Shown here piece by piece: positions 46,504 through 57,153 of a stretch of 64,000 nucleotides of DNA; positions within the stretch are counted from its first letter, which is position 1; each line of letters starts with the position of its first letter. Below the pieces are notes generated by a model. It searched no databases. It was not told where the DNA came from and saw only the letters and a list, made by a program, of their open reading frames with translations. The stretch spans positions 2,914,001 to 2,978,000 of the forward strand of contig LR782234.1 in the NCBI GenBank assembly GCA_902825215.1, given 5' to 3'. A program made the translations under genes and the position numbers. This DNA is from Pseudomonas fluorescens. Its GTDB lineage: Bacteria; Pseudomonadota; Gammaproteobacteria; Pseudomonadales; Pseudomonadaceae.

Positions 46504-49500
46504 ATGGATCTCAGCCGTCGTCAGTTCTTCAAGGTCGCAGGTATAGGCCTTGCAGGCTCAAGCCTGGGCGCGTTGGGCATGGCCCCGACGCCAGCCTTCG
46601 CCGAGCAGGTGCGCCACTTCAAGCTCGCCCACACCCATGAAACCCGCAACACCTGCCCGTATTGCTCGGTCGGCTGCGGTTTGATCATGTACAGCCAGGG
46701 CGATGCCGGGAAAAACGTGGCGCAGAACATCATTCACATCGAGGGCGACGCCGACCACCCGGTCAATCGCGGCACCCTCTGCCCGAAAGGCGCCGGCCTG
46801 CTCGACTTCATTCATAGCCCCGGCCGCTTGCAATACCCGCAAGTGCGCAAGCCCGGCAGCAGCGAGTGGACGCGAATCAGTTGGGACGAAGCGCTCGATC
46901 GCATCGCCGACCTGATGAAAGCCGACCGCGACGCCAATTTCATTGAAAAGAACGCCAACGGGCAAACGGTGAATCGCTGGCTGAGCACCGGGTTCCTCGC
47001 GGCCTCGGCGGCGTCCAACGAAGCCGGCTACATCACCCAGAAGGTGATTCGCAGCCTCGGCATGCTGGGGTTCGATAACCAGGCGCGTGTCTGACACGGC
47101 CCGACGGTGGCAAGTCTTGCCCCGACGTACGGCCGTGGTGCCATGACCAATACCTGGACCGATATCGCCAACGCGAATCTGATCCTGGTGATGGGTGGCA
47201 ACGCAGCAGAAGCGCATCCGTGCGGCTTCAAATGGGTGACCGAGGCCAAGGCGCATAACGCTGCGCGGCTGATTGTGGTCGATCCGCGTTTTACCCGGAC
47301 CGCTTCGGTGGCCGACTATTACGCGCCGATCCGCACCGGCACCGACATCGCCTTCATGGGCGGGCTGATCAATTACCTGCTGACCACTGACAAGATTCAG
47401 CACGAATACGTGCGCAACTACACCGACGTGTCGTTCATCGTCAAAGCCGGTTATGGCTTCGAGGACGGCATTTTCAGTGGCTATGACGCGGAAAAGCGCA
47501 GCTACACCGACAAGTCCGGCTGGGGCTACGAGTTCGCCGAGGACGGCTTCGTCCGCGTCGACCCAACCCTGCAGGACCCACGCTGCGTCTATCAACTGAT
47601 GAAGCAGCATTACAGCCGCTACAACATCGAGTTGGCGAGCCAGATCTGCGGCATGCCGGTCGACGCCATGCAGAAGATCTGGGACGAGATTGCCACCTGC
47701 TCGACGCCGGGCAAGACCATGACGATTCTCTACGCCCTCGGCTGGACCCAGCACTCGATCGGCGCGCAGATCATCCGCAGCGCGGCGATGGTGCAATTGC
47801 TGCTGGGCAACGTCGGCATGCCTGGTGGCGGGGTCAATGCCTTGCGCGGGCACTCGAACATTCAGGGCTTGACCGACCTCGGTCTGCTGTCCAACGCGCT
47901 GCCCGGTTACCTGACGCTGGCCAGCGACAGCGAGCAGGATTACGCCCAGTTCATTCACAAACGCACGCAAGTGCCGCTGCGGCCGGGGCAGCTCTCGTAC
48001 TGGCAGAACTACAGCAAATTCCACGTCAGCCTGATGAAATCCTGGTACGGCGCCAACGCCACTGCCGAGAACAATTGGCTGTTCGATCATTTGCCGAAAC
48101 TGGACATTCCCAACTACGACGTGCTGAAAATGTTCGACCTGATGAGTCAGGGCAAAGTGAACGGCTACATGTGCCAGGGCTTCAACCCGATCGCCGCACT
48201 GCCGGACAAGAACCGCGTGATGGCCGCCCTGGCCAAGCTGAAATGGCTGGTGGTGATGGACCCGCTGGCCACCGAAACCTCGGAGTTCTGGCATAACGTC
48301 GGGCCGTACAACGACGTGAAAACCGCCGAGATCCAGACCGAAGTGATTCGCCTGCCGACCACCTGTTTCGCCGAGGAAGACGGCTCGCTGGTCAACAGCA
48401 GCCACTGGCTGCAATGGCACTGGAAGGGCGCCGATGGCCCCGGCGAAGCGCAGACCGACATTCGCATCATGAGCGAACTGTTCCTGCGTTTGCGCAAGCG
48501 TTACCAGACCGAGGGCGGCAAATTCCCTGATCCGCTGCTGAAACTGTCGTGGCCGTACAAGATCGCCGACGAGCCTTCGCCGGAAGAACTGGCCAAGGAA
48601 ATCAACGGCAGCGCAGTGACCGACTTCACCGATGCCACTGGTGCCATGGTCAAGGCCGGCACGCAACTGGCCGGGTTCGGCTTGCTCAAAGACGACGGCA
48701 GCACCGCGTCGGGTTGCTGGATTTTTGCCGGCAGCTGGACCGAGGCCGGCAACCAGATGGCCCGCCGCGACAATGCCGACCCGTACGGCATGCACCAGCA
48801 TCAAGGCTGGGCGTGGGCGTGGCCGGCCAATCGGCGGATTCTCTACAACCGCGCGTCGGCGGACCTTGCGGGCAAACCGTGGGACCCGAAAAAACGCCTG
48901 GTCTGGTGGAACGGCAAAACCTGGGGCGGCACCGACGTGCCGGATTACAAGGCCGACGTACCGCCGGAAGCCGGGATGAACCCGTTCATCATGAACCCCG
49001 AAGGCGTGGCGCGCTTCTTCGCCGTCGACAAGATGAACGAAGGACCATTCCCCGAGCACTACGAGCCGTTCGAAACGCCGATCGGCATCAACCCGCTGCA
49101 CCCGCAAAACAAGAAAGCCACCAGCAACCCGGCGGCGCGGATCTTCGATTCGGTCTGGGAAAGCCTCGGCGAGGCCAAGGACTTCCCCTACGCCGGCACC
49201 AGTTACCGGCTAACCGAGCATTTCCACTTCTGGAGCAAGCACTGCAAGTTGAACGCGATCGCGCAACCCGAGCAATTCGTCGAAATCGGCGAAGTGCTGG
49301 CGAAAGAGAAGGGCATCGCCGCCGGTGATCGCGTGCGGGTCAGTTGCAAGCGCGGCTTTATCGAAGCGGTGGCGGTGGTGACCAAGCGGATTCGGCCGTT
49401 GCAGGTCAACGGCCAGGTCGTGCATCAGATCGGCATTCCGCTGCACTGGGGCTTCACCGGCCTGACGCGCCACGGTTACCTGACCAACACGCTGGTGCCA

Positions 49501-49569
49501 TTCCTCGGCGATGGCAACACCCAGACCCCGGAATCCAAGTCATTCCTGGTCAATGTGGAGAAGCTCTAG
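46504..49569 (+). CDS. fdnG: Formate dehydrogenase-N alpha subunit, selenoprotein
   Basis: A 1021-aa periplasmic molybdenum/tungsten enzyme subunit oxidising formate to CO2. The Tat signal is SRRQFFKVAGIGLAGSS. A 4Fe-4S ligand set follows (CPYCSVGC ... GTLCPKG). TGA at 47092-47094 lies in frame within ARV-U-HGPTVASLAP and is selenocysteine, residue 197; a bSECIS-like hairpin follows. Read as a stop it would leave two fragments, but the flanking residues match FdnG on both sides. The start at 46504 has AGGAG six bases upstream. It is followed by fdnH, fdnI, fdhE and the selenocysteine genes. Confidence 0.97.
47092..47130 (+). promoter_or_regulatory. UGA-Sec codon and bSECIS hairpin in fdnG
   Basis: The in-frame TGA (47092-47094) is followed 14 nt later by GGCAA-GTC-TTGCC (47109-47121), a perfect small hairpin with a GU-containing loop, as SelB requires. 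An outer, weaker pairing of the flanks is possible. Position and loop agree with the fdnG/fdhF elements of enterobacteria. Confidence 0.85.
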
Positions 49570-49583
49570 TGGAGACCTTATAA

Positions 49584-50519
49584 ATGGCCAGCCAAGACAT
49601 CATTGCCCGCTCGGCCACCACCACGGTGCCGCCGTCGGTGCGCAATCAGGACGCCGTGGCCAAGCTGATCGACACCACCAAATGCATCGGCTGTAAAGCC
49701 TGCCAGGTCGCCTGCTCGGAATGGAACGAGTTACGCGACGAGGTCGGCCACAACCACGGCACCTACGACAACCCGCAGGACCTGACCGCGGACACATGGA
49801 CGCTGATGCGCTTCACCGAGCATGAAACCGACGCCGGCAACCTGGAATGGCTGATCCGCAAGGACGGCTGCATGCACTGCGCCGAACCCGGTTGTTTGGC
49901 CGCGTGCCCCAGCCCCGGCGCGATCATCCAGCACGCCAACGGCATCGTCGATTTCAATCAGGATCACTGCATCGGCTGCGGCTACTGCATCACCGGTTGC
50001 CCGTTCAACATTCCACGCATCTCGCAAAAGGACCACAAGGCCTACAAGTGCACCTTGTGTTCCGATCGCGTGGCGGTGGGCCTGGAACCGGCCTGCGTGA
50101 AAACCTGCCCGACCGGCGCCATCGTCTTCGGCACCAAGGAAGACATGAAGGAGCATGCCGCCGAGCGCATCGTCGACCTGAAAAGCCGCGGGTTCGACAA
50201 CGCCGGTCTGTACGACCCTCAAGGCGTCGGCGGCACCCACGTCATGTATGTGTTGCACCACGCCGACACGCCGAAACTCTACGCCGGTTTGCCCGATCAT
50301 CCGGCGATCAGTCCGCTGGTGGAGTTGTGGAAAGGTGTCAGCAAACCCTTGGCGCTGCTGGCAATGGGCGCGGCGGTGATTGCCGGGTTCTTCCACTATG
50401 TACGCGTCGGTCCCAATCGCGTCGAAGAGGATGAACAGCCGACGCCGCCCGACACCTCGGTGCACGTCGTCGACCCGGCGGTGCACACCTACGATCCACG
50501 CGGGGAGGAGCGGCCATGA
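49584..50519 (+). CDS. fdnH: Formate dehydrogenase-N iron-sulfur subunit
   Basis: A 311-aa electron-transfer subunit with four 4Fe-4S cysteine clusters ([57 protein letters not shown] ... CVKTCPTG). A single C-terminal membrane anchor ([18 protein letters not shown]) holds it at the periplasmic face. GGAGA precedes the ATG, 14 bp after fdnG. It passes electrons from FdnG to the cytochrome FdnI, whose start overlaps its stop by 4 bp. Confidence 0.97.
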   Translation: MASQDIIARSATTTVPPSVRNQDAVAKLIDTTKCIGCKACQVACSEWNELRDEVGHNHGTYDNPQDLTADTWTLMRFTEHETDAGNLEWLIRKDGCMHCAEPGCLAACPSPGAIIQHANGIVDFNQDHCIGCGYCITGCPFNIPRISQKDHKAYKCTLCSDRVAVGLEPACVKTCPTGAIVFGTKEDMKEHAAERIVDLKSRGFDNAGLYDPQGVGGTHVMYVLHHADTPKLYAGLPDHPAISPLVELWKGVSKPLALLAMGAAVIAGFFHYVRVGPNRVEEDEQPTPPDTSVHVVDPAVHTYDPRGEERP

Positions 50520-51181
50520 GCCACAAGACGATCCTGCGTTACAGCGCCAACCAGCGCACCAATCACTGGCTGGTGGCGATCCTGTTTTTCATGGCCGGGC
50601 TGTCCGGGCTGGCGCTGTTTCACCCGGCGCTGTTCTGGCTGAGCAACCTGTTCGGCGGCGGCACCTGGACGCGGATTCTGCACCCGTACATGGGCATCGC
50701 CATGTTCGTGTTGTTTCTCGGCCTGGTGTTCAGCTTTTGGCGCACGAACTTTTTCATCGCCAATGATCGACAGTGGCTGCGGCGGATCAACCGGGTCATG
50801 GTCAACGACGAAGACAGCGTGCCGCCGGTGGGCAAATACAACGCCGGGCAGAAACTGCTGTTCTGGACTTTACTGCTGTGCATGTTGGCTTTGCTGTTCA
50901 CCGGACTGGTGATCTGGCGCGCGTGGTTCAGCGTGTATTTCGGCATCAGCGTGATCCGCTGGGCGATGCTGTTGCATGCGCTGGCCGGGTTCATTCTGGT
51001 GCTGAGCATCATCGTGCACATTTACGCCGGGCTGTGGATCAAGGGCTCGGTCGACGCCATGTTGCACGGCTGGGTCAGCCGCGCCTGGGCGAAAAAACAT
51101 CACGCGCTGTGGTACCGCGACATGACCCGCGATGAACGTCCCGTGGACGTGCCAGAGCGACCCATCAGTAAAAAGGGCTGA
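50516..51181 (+). CDS. fdnI: Formate dehydrogenase-N cytochrome b556 subunit
   Basis: A 221-aa membrane protein with four hydrophobic segments ([77 protein letters not shown]) and histidines placed to hold two hemes ([27 protein letters not shown]). It transfers electrons from FdnH to the quinone pool. The start overlaps the fdnH stop as ATGA. Confidence 0.96.
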   Translation: MSHKTILRYSANQRTNHWLVAILFFMAGLSGLALFHPALFWLSNLFGGGTWTRILHPYMGIAMFVLFLGLVFSFWRTNFFIANDRQWLRRINRVMVNDEDSVPPVGKYNAGQKLLFWTLLLCMLALLFTGLVIWRAWFSVYFGISVIRWAMLLHALAGFILVLSIIVHIYAGLWIKGSVDAMLHGWVSRAWAKKHHALWYRDMTRDERPVDVPERPISKKG

Positions 51182-51184
51182 CGT

Positions 51185-52111
51185 TTGCCGACTATTCTTG
51201 AACCGGGTGAAATTGAAGCGGCGGCCAGTTCACCGCCGTTCTTGTATATGCCGCCGCGCAACCTGTTTGCCTTGCGCGCACAACGGCTGGAACAACTGGC
51301 CGAGGGGCATGCGCTGGCCGAGTATCTGCGTTTGATCGCCGGGTTGTGCCGGGTTCAGCAGCAGGTGTTTGATGATCCGCCGCTGACCGCGCCATTTGAT
51401 CAGCAACGCATCGAGGCGTGCCAGCAGCATGGCTTGCCGCCGTTCGCTGCAGACACGCTGGTGCGCGAGGAGGGCTGGCAGGCTTACCTTTCGGCGCTGT
51501 TGCAGCGTTATACGCCGTCTGAGCAACCTGCCGTTATCGAGGCAGTGACGACGCTGCGGGTGGCCAGCGCCGGTCAATGGCGTTCCTGGGCTGTCGCTCT
51601 GGTCAGTGGCCAGTATTCGCTGGTGCCGGCACAACTGGTGCCGTTCCTCGGCGCGGCGCTGCAAGTGGCGTGGAGTCACTGGTTGCTTAGCGCCGCCCAT
51701 CTGCAACTGAAACCCGGCGACAGCCTCAGCCAATGCCCTGCGTGCGGGTCTCCGGCGATGGCCGGGGTCATTCGCCATCGCGGCAAACACAACGGCTTGC
51801 GCTATCTGGTGTGCTCGCTGTGCGCTTGCGAATGGCATGTGGTGCGGGTCAAGTGCGTGTATTGCGAGTCGAGCAAAGGCCTCGACTATCTGAGCCTTGA
51901 GGACGATCGCCACGCCGCCAATCAGGCACCGCTGCGCGCGGAGGTGTGCCCCGGCTGCAACAGCTATCTGAAACTGGTCTATCTGGAAAACGATGCCGAC
52001 GCCGAGGCGTTGTCGGCGGATCTCGGCAGTTTGCTGCTCGACATGCGCCTGGCGCAGGACGGCTTTCAGCGGCTGGCGCCGAATCTGTTGCTGGCGCCGG
52101 GAGACGAATGA
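51185..52111 (+). CDS. fdhE: Formate dehydrogenase accessory protein FdhE
   Basis: A 308-aa cytosolic maturation factor for respiratory formate dehydrogenases. Rubredoxin-like cysteine pairs are visible: CPACGSPAMAG, CSLCACEW, CVYCESS and CPGCNSYLKLVY. It acts on the twin-arginine substrate FdnG before export. The TTG start at 51185, three bases after the fdnI stop, has AGGG seven bases upstream. It is followed by a REP-rich gap and then selA. Confidence 0.95.
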   Translation: MPTILEPGEIEAAASSPPFLYMPPRNLFALRAQRLEQLAEGHALAEYLRLIAGLCRVQQQVFDDPPLTAPFDQQRIEACQQHGLPPFAADTLVREEGWQAYLSALLQRYTPSEQPAVIEAVTTLRVASAGQWRSWAVALVSGQYSLVPAQLVPFLGAALQVAWSHWLLSAAHLQLKPGDSLSQCPACGSPAMAGVIRHRGKHNGLRYLVCSLCACEWHVVRVKCVYCESSKGLDYLSLEDDRHAANQAPLRAEVCPGCNSYLKLVYLENDADAEALSADLGSLLLDMRLAQDGFQRLAPNLLLAPGDE

Positions 52112-52190
52112 CAAGAGCAGAAACTGTGGAGGGAGTGTGCTCCCACAGGTATTTGTGGTGACCAACATTGTTCATTCCGCCCCGAATCCC

Positions 52191-52530
52191 TGTTGGAGCT
52201 GGCAAGCCAGCTCGCACAGATTTGTGGGCCGTATCACAAAGCCTGCTTAGCCACAAATCCCCTGTAGGAGTGAGCCTGCTCGCGATTGCGGCGGGTCAGT
52301 CACAAAGAAGTTGGCTGATAAGACGTCATCGCGAGCAGGCTCACTCCTACACTGTTTTGTGGTGACCACCACTCTTCATTCCAACCCGAATCCCTGTGGG
52401 AGCGAGCCTGCTCGCGAAGGCGTCAGGTCAGTCACCTCCACACTCACTGACTCACCGCTTTCGCGAGCAGGCTCGCTCCCACAGTGCGTCTACACTTCTG
52501 AAATCCTTGTGGGAGGGAGCTTGTTCCCGA
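52191..52530. repeat. REP cluster between fdhE and selA
   Basis: The 450-bp gap carries several REP elements: a single at 52191-52218 (GTTGGAGCTGGCAAGCCAGC), doublets at 52264-52350 (GTAGGAGTGAGCCTGCTCGC type) and 52396-52482 (GTGGGAGCGAGCCTGCTCGC type), and a single at 52509-52530. No gene is seen. Short open frames across it are made of repeat sequence. Confidence 0.85.
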
Positions 52531-52561
52531 AGGGCTGTTTCAGTCGAATCAGGAGTGGTTG

Positions 52562-53970
<1,409 letters not shown>

Positions 53971-53974
<4 letters not shown>

Positions 53975-55887
53975 TCGTCGGCACGGCGGGGCACATCGAC
54001 CACGGCAAGACGTCGCTGCTGCAAGCACTGACCGGGCAAACCGGCGACCGCCGCACGCAGGAACGCGAGCGCGGCATGACCATCGACCTCGGTTATCTCT
54101 ACGCCGAACTGCAGGCGGGCGCTGGCCTGAGCGGGTTTATCGACGTGCCCGGCCACGAGAAATTCACCCACAACATGCTCGCCGGCGCGCAAGGCATCGA
54201 TCTGGTGTTGCTGGTGGTCGCCGCCGATGACGGCGTGATGCCGCAAACCCGCGAGCATCTGGCAATTGTCGAACTGCTCGGCATTCCCCGCGCCCTGGTG
54301 GCGATCACCAAGTGCGACCGGGTCGAGGCGGGCAGGGTGGAAGAGGTGCAGCGCCAGGTGCTGGATCTGCTCGCACCGGGGCCGTTTGCCGACGCGCCGG
54401 TCTTTACCGTGTCGAGCGTGAGCGGGCGGGGCGTTGAGGCGTTGCGCGCGGCGTTGGTGCAGGCGCAAAACGAGGTGCAGGCGCGTCGTGGCGAAGGTGG
54501 ATTTCGTCTGGCGATCGATCGTGCGTTCAGCGTGGCCGGCGCCGGGATCGTCGTCACCGGCACGGCGCTGTCGGGCAGCGTGTCGGTCGGCGACAAACTC
54601 ACCCTCGCGCCGTCCGGCAAAACCGTCCGCGTGCGCGGGTTGCATGCGCAGAACCAACCCGCCGAACAGGCGTTCGCCGGCCAACGGGTGGCGCTGAACC
54701 TGAGCGGCGAGCGTCTGGAACTGGCGCAGCTCCATCGCGGCCAATGGCTGCTGAGCGAGTGGCTGCACGCGCCGACGCAACGGGTCGATATCGACTTTCA
54801 ACTGCTGCCCGGCGAACGCACCTTTGAACACTTTCACCCGGTGCATGTACACCTCGGTACCCAAGACGTGATCGCCCGCGTCGCCTTGCTCGAAGGCCCA
54901 CGGTTGGGCCCAGGCGAACGCATGTTCGCGCAACTGCTGATCAACGCGCCGGTGCACGCGGTCAAGGGCGACCGGCTGATCCTGCGTGACGCCAGTGCGC
55001 AACGCACCTTGGGCGGCGGCACGGTCCTCGATCCGTTCGCCCCGGCCCGGCAACGCCGCAGCCCGGAGCGTCTGGCGCAACTGCAAACCCTGGCCAGCAG
55101 CGACAGCCTCGAACAGGCCTTGCCGGTGCTGCTCAACCACAGCGCCGGCGGCCTCGATCCGCAACGCCTCGAACGCCAGTTCAATCGCCCGCGCGCATCC
55201 TGGTCGTTAGCGCAAAACATCCGCCTGATCGACACCCGCCAAGGCCCGCTGCTGTTCAACGTGCAGCGCTGGGCGCAACTGAAATTCAATCTGCTGCAAC
55301 GCCTCACACAATTCCACGAACAAGAACCCGACCAGATGGGCCCCGACCGCGACCGCCTGCGGCGTTTCAGTGGTTTGGCGCTCGAGCGTTCAACGTTCAT
55401 CAGCCTGCTCGACGAACTGCTCAGCGCCGGCGCGATCCACACCAGCGGCCCCTGGCTGCACCTGCCCGAACACCAGGTGCGCCTGAATGCTGAGGACGAA
55501 GCCCTGTGGCAACAACTGCAACCGCTGTTCGACAACGCCGAATTCGACCCACCGTGGGTCCGCGACGTCGCCAAAATGCTCGGCCACGACGATGCGGCGG
55601 TACGCCTGTTACTGCGCAAACGGGCACGGCTTGGATTGATGCATCAAGTGGTGCGTGACCTGTTCTTGAGCGACGAACACCTGCGCCGCATGGCCGGGGT
55701 GTTGCTGGCACTGGCCGCGGAAAATCCACAGATCCAGGTGACAACCTTCCGCGATGCGCTAGGCTTGGGACGCAAACGCTGTATTCAGTATCTGGAGTAT
55801 TTCGACCGACTGGGCCTGACCCGGCGCATCGGCGAATCACGACAGATCCGTTACGACAACGCGCTGGCCAATGCCAACGCGCCATGA
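53971..55887 (+). CDS. selB: Selenocysteine-specific elongation factor
   Basis: A 638-aa GTPase. [20 protein letters not shown] holds the P-loop (residues 7-14), and DVPGHEKF and ITKCDRV are the other G motifs. Elongation-factor domains 2 and 3 follow, and the C-terminal third is made of winged helices that bind the SECIS hairpin ([40 protein letters not shown]). The GTG start at 53971 overlaps the selA stop. It ends seven bases before the Sec tRNA. Confidence 0.96.
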
Positions 55888-55893
55888 GTCAAA

Positions 55894-55989
55894 GGAAGGC
55901 AATCGCGCCCGGTGGCGCGGCCGGGCTTCAAACCCGGTTGGGGACGGCATCCGTTCCCGGGCAGGTTCGACTCCGGCTGCCTTCCGCCA
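55894..55989 (+). tRNA. selC: tRNA-Sec (anticodon TCA)
   Basis: 96 nt including the encoded CCA. An 8-bp acceptor stem (GGAAGGCA with TGCCTTCC), the loop CTTCAAA with anticodon TCA at 55928-55930 between CCGGG and CCCGG, a long variable arm and the T-arm GCAGGTTCGACTC are all present. It begins 6 bp after the selB stop and is probably co-transcribed with selAB. Confidence 0.96.
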
Positions 55990-56017
55990 GTTTTCTCAAA
56001 GGCAGTGGCGGTTTAAT

Positions 56018-56171
56018 GTGGGAGCGAGCCTGCTCGCGAAGGCGGTGTACCCGTCGACCTCTCAGTGACTGACCGAACGCCTTCGCGAGCAGGCTCGCTC
56101 CCACAGGTTTTGAGTGTAGACACACAGTTTGTGATCGACACCAATCCCTGTGGGAGCGGGCTAGCCCGCGA
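56018..56171. repeat. REP doublet and single after selC
   Basis: Doublet 56018-56104 (GTGGGAGCGAGCCTGCTCGC and its inverse) and a single variant at 56150-56171 (GTGGGAGCGGGCTAGCCCGC). They separate the selenocysteine locus from the accessory region. Confidence 0.82.
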
Positions 56172-56206
56172 AGACGTCAGCAGCCACAGCGCTTACTCAG
56201 GGCTTG

Positions 56207-56566
56207 TTACTGCGGCAACTCCAGATTATCCAGCACCCGACTCACCGCCAGCTCGCCGAGCATGATCAGTTGGGCAATACCCAGCAGCGTTCTGCGCTGC
56301 GACGCGGGTATGAGGTGGGCGAAGTCATGGGCGATGGTTCTGGCGGAGGCGAGGGTTTCGCTGGCATCGGCCAGTAGTTCCTCGTTTTTGAAGTCTGCGG
56401 TGACGGCGTACATTCGGCGGGTTTTACGCGGTGGTGGCGTGGAGCCGGGTGCGCAGAGGTAGTGATCGAGGGCGCGGTCGGCGGCTTCGTGGAGTTTGGT
56501 GGAGTCGAGGGATTCGTAGGGGGAGGTGGCGTCGGTTTCCGGCGGGTTTGGCGTTAGTTTGGTCAT
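56207..56566 (-). CDS. DUF6124-like small protein
   Basis: A 119-aa protein. TPNPPETDATSPYESLDSTK followed by LHEAADRALDHYL is the mark of a small Pseudomonas family I know as DUF6124; the C-terminal helix LLGIAQLIMLGELAVSRVLD is hydrophobic but not a membrane span. Function unknown. AAGGAG lies eight bases before the ATG at 56566, inside a helix strand of the structured leader described at 56567-56764. That leader and its promoter show that it is transcribed alone and probably controlled at translation. Confidence 0.8.
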   Translation of the reverse strand: MTKLTPNPPETDATSPYESLDSTKLHEAADRALDHYLCAPGSTPPPRKTRRMYAVTADFKNEELLADASETLASARTIAHDFAHLIPASQRRTLLGIAQLIMLGELAVSRVLDNLELPQ

Positions 56567-56764
56567 GATGGAGCTCCTTGAGATGTGGAGCCGTTAACCT
56601 TCGCTGCTAAACGAAGAGGGTGGCGGCTGTACGCGGGTTAGCAGACCAGGCTCAAGGATCCCGGCGCACCGAAGTGCCCCACGCAAAGCCGCCATAACGT
56701 ACTGGCGGGACCGCGTGCCTTGAAATTGCCGAGCTGCTAAACCCGATCGCTGATTCGTCAGCGA
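56567..56764 (-). ncRNA. Structured leader RNA A with two mutually exclusive folds
   Basis: Elements in RNA order (plus-strand coordinates): P0 hairpin 56747-56764 (TCGCTGA-CGAA-TCAGCGA); P1a 56734-56745; P2a 56718-56723; P3a 56687-56693; P4 hairpin with UUCG loop 56666-56677; P2b 56651-56657 (CCTTGAG); P1b 56634-56644 (CTGCTAACCCG); P3b 56622-56628; P1c 56604-56612 (GTTTAGCAG); P2c 56576-56582 (CTCAAGG), part of the Shine-Dalgarno. P1b and P2b can pair either with P1a/P2a, leaving the ribosome site free, or with P1c/P2c, hiding it. Both sets are properly nested. Leader B has the same order with changed but still complementary bases. Confidence 0.75.
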
Positions 56765-56771
56765 CCGGACC

Positions 56772-56800
56772 ACAATAGAACCCGACCCCAAAGCGCACAA
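56772..56800 (-). promoter_or_regulatory. Sigma70-like promoter of leader A
   Basis: On the minus strand TTGTGC (56795-56800), a 17-bp spacer and TATTGT (56772-56777). The -10 box ends seven bases before the P0 hairpin, the same layout as at leader B. Confidence 0.55.
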
Positions 56801-57153
56801 GCCGGCGGATTCTGGCTAGGCTGTAGGCAATGGCGCAAGGACTTGTAGCCTTGGAGGTGTGTCTGGAGGTGTATTTTAAACGGCTTCGTTTAAATGGCGA
56901 TTTGCCCTGACTCACTGACCCCTTCGCGAGCAGGCTCGCTCCCACATTACGCGTTTCCCTGTGGCAGCGAGCTTGCTCGCGAAAGGGCCACCCCGGTCAG
57001 CAGAAACTTCGATGAAGTCCCGCTGCCCATATCGCTGGTTGAATAAATCCGTCCCTTTTCTCCATTGGCTGACTCGTCGCGGTCGCGAACACGCTCCCCC
57101 AAGCAGATAGTTTACTTACTGCTGTTATTTAACAATAAGCAGCTTGGCTGTTT
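56801..57153. other. Gap between leader A promoter and the Ig-like gene, with REP pair
   Basis: This region holds two outward REP arms at 56924-56945 and 56961-56982 (tail-to-tail order, unlike the other doublets) and AT-rich DNA around 57100-57150 just after the Ig-like gene. No gene is seen. Confidence 0.6.

Noticed and set aside
47092..47094. In-frame TGA splitting fdnG into two open frames
   Set aside because: Not a frameshift or pseudogene: the codon sits at the selenocysteine position of FdnG, both flanks match the family without gap, a SECIS-like hairpin follows, and selA, selB and selC are nearby.
46558..49107. 849-aa open frame antisense to fdnG
   Set aside because: Antisense of a well-identified gene; no motif, no ribosome site.
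52191..52530. CRISPR array between fdhE and selA
   Set aside because: The repeats are inverted REP doublets of two or three types with irregular spacing, not direct repeats with unique spacers.
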